Positions 15,470-16,183 of a stretch of DNA of 16,183 bases are shown here, in pieces (within the stretch, counting starts at the first letter, position 1; the number at the start of each line of letters is the position of its first letter). Location: NCBI GenBank assembly GCA_949743895.1, contig CATJUX010000039.1, forward strand, positions 1-16,183, in the 5' to 3' direction. The position numbers were made by a program, and so were the translations under genes. The notes under the pieces are model-generated. The model was not told the origin of the DNA and did not search any database. It saw only the letters and a program-made list of their open reading frames with translations. This stretch comes from JANFXS01 sp022791155. Lineage in GTDB: Bacteria > Bacillota > Clostridia > Lachnospirales > Anaerotignaceae.

Positions 15470-15925
15470 TCACATCACCTTATCCCATATAAAATATACA
15501 AATCCAACAAACATTGATGATAATATTCCATACACAATCACTGGGCCGGCAACAGTAAATATTTTCGCAGCCAAGCCAAGAACCCACCCTTCTTTCTTAA
15601 ACTCAATTGCAGGTGAAACCATGGAATTGGCAAAGCCAGTTATTGGCACAAATGTCCCAGCACCGCTAAATTTTCCAATTTTGCTGAAAAGCCCAAGTCC
15701 CGTCAGCAAAGCCGTCAAACCTATAAGAATTATATTTATAATTAAAGAGACTTCATCTTTTGTAAAACCAAATGAATATATATATTGGCGGAACACTTCC
15801 GAAACAGCACAAATCGAGCCTCCAACCAAAAATGCTTTAACACAGTTGGCAATCACTTTGCTGTTGGGCGAAGCTAAGTCCACCATTTGACTATAGCGTT
15901 GTCTTTCTAAAACACTATCTTGCAT
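15470..15925 (-). CDS. spoVAC: Stage V sporulation protein AC
   Basis: The 151-residue protein is SpoVAC, an inner spore-membrane protein reported in B. subtilis to behave as a mechanosensitive channel for dipicolinic acid. It has a short polar N-terminus, then about four hydrophobic segments starting at V-K-A-F-L-V-G-G-S-I-C-A-V-S, and the signature G-L-G-L-F-S-K-I-G-K-F-S-G-A-G-T-F-V-P-I-T-G-F-A-N-S near 76-101. Weak resemblance to the downstream SpoVAE is clear to the eye. ATG at 15923-15925 follows AGGAGG by about 9 bases. It is the first gene of spoVAC-AD-AE; spoVAA and spoVAB are not next to it, as is usual in Clostridia. Confidence 0.96.
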   Translation of the reverse strand: MQDSVLERQRYSQMVDLASPNSKVIANCVKAFLVGGSICAVSEVFRQYIYSFGFTKDEVSLIINIILIGLTALLTGLGLFSKIGKFSGAGTFVPITGFANSMVSPAIEFKKEGWVLGLAAKIFTVAGPVIVYGILSSMFVGFVYFIWDKVM

Positions 15926-15980
15926 ATTGTAAACCTCCTAAGCCAAAATCACATAATAAACATCAATTACGGCAATAATA

Positions 15981-16052
15981 ATTTTACACTCAAAATCGTT
16001 TTTAATATGCAGTTTTGCCTCAAAAATATTATTTCGCAAATAAAAACTTATA
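15981..16052 (-). promoter_or_regulatory. Candidate forespore (sigma-G/F-like) promoter elements for spoVA
   Basis: Two alternatives can be seen on the minus strand upstream of spoVAC. One is TGCATA (16006-16011), 17 bases, then TGTAAAAT (15981-15988). The other is GTATA (16049-16053), 15 bases, then AATAATA (16027-16033). Both resemble the loose forespore consensus (GHATR and CATnnTA) but neither is a strong match. spoVA operons are known to be sigma-G dependent in B. subtilis, which makes such a promoter expected here. Confidence 0.3.
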
Positions 16053-16056
16053 CACA

Positions 16057-16079
16057 TGGCATTTTTTCCACACATGCCA
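16057..16079. repeat. Short inverted repeat TGGCAT / ATGCCA upstream of spoVAC
   Basis: TGGCAT (16057-16062) and ATGCCA (16074-16079) are inverted 6-base arms around an 11-base spacer; each arm also adjoins an ACACATG/CATGTGT-like string. It could be an operator or chance in AT-rich DNA. Confidence 0.3.
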
Positions 16080-16133
16080 AACATACAAATATTAACTTAT
16101 AATTTTGTAATTAAAATCTAAAATTTTCTAAAA

Positions 16134-16170
16134 AGATAGGTATAATATATATTTTATATTATACCTATCT
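16134..16170 (-). terminator. Perfect 16-bp inverted repeat at the right edge, terminator-like on the minus strand
   Basis: Arms 16134-16149 and 16155-16170 are perfectly complementary (AGATAGGTATAATATA type) with a 5-base loop. Read leftward the hairpin is followed by TTTT-AG, as expected for a terminator of a gene lying to the right of the window and transcribed toward spoVAC. The stem is AT-rich (4 G/C pairs in 16), so termination strength is uncertain; each arm also contains GGTATAAT, a -10-like string, so an operator or promoter role is possible. No gene is seen in 15926-16183. Confidence 0.5.
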
Positions 16171-16183
16171 GTGTTATTTTGAA

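Noticed and set aside
15920..16102. A 60-codon rightward open frame upstream of spoVAC
   Set aside because: No ribosome binding site, AT-rich low-complexity product, and it overlaps the spoVAC start and likely promoter.
16134..16170. Right-edge palindrome considered as a transposon end or attachment site
   Set aside because: No transposase, integrase or target duplication is visible, and a terminator-like T tail explains it more simply.

Overview
The window looks like a stretch of chromosome from a low-GC, spore-forming Gram-positive bacterium, most likely a member of the Clostridia. The evidence is the AT-rich composition, strong AGGAGG-type ribosome binding sites, the spoVAC-spoVAD-spoVAE sporulation genes, and the order ftsK/spoIIIE - rimO - pgsA - cinA - recA, which is widespread in Firmicutes. 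I cannot name the genus from the sequence. No rRNA, tRNA, CRISPR array, prophage or insertion sequence is visible.

Layout. (1) Positions 1-11540 form one leftward block. Read in the direction of transcription it is ftsK, rimO, pgsA, cinA, an EamA-family permease, recA, recX, and a very long TPR-repeat protein whose 3' end lies beyond the left edge. rimO-pgsA and cinA-permease overlap by 4 bases. recA has its own good sigma-A promoter inside the end of the permease gene, and a terminator hairpin separates recA from recX, so recX and the TPR gene probably depend on readthrough. (2) Positions 11541-11708 are a divergent promoter region with two identical extended -10 elements facing opposite ways. 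(3) Positions 11709-13933 hold a rightward pair: a membrane acyltransferase (acyltransferase-3 family) and purK. (4) Positions 13934-14095 hold two inverted repeats between convergent genes, one of them a probable bidirectional terminator. (5) Positions 14096-15925 are the leftward operon spoVAC-spoVAD-spoVAE, for dipicolinic acid movement in spores. (6) Positions 15926-16183 are non-coding upstream DNA with possible forespore promoter elements and, near the right edge, a perfect 16-bp inverted repeat.

Functionally, the leftward block combines chromosome translocation (FtsK), ribosome modification (RimO), phospholipid synthesis (PgsA), nucleotide-damage or NAD salvage (CinA), transport, and homologous recombination with its modulator (RecA, RecX). 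The acyltransferase-purK pair has no evident functional link to either neighbour block and looks like an insertion between conserved clusters. The least ordinary item is the TPR protein: at least 858 residues, with kinesin-light-chain-like repeats in an exact 42-residue register over about 420 residues. I see no convincing new multi-gene system. The points most worth checking are that TPR protein, the recA promoter and terminator arrangement, and the right-edge palindrome.
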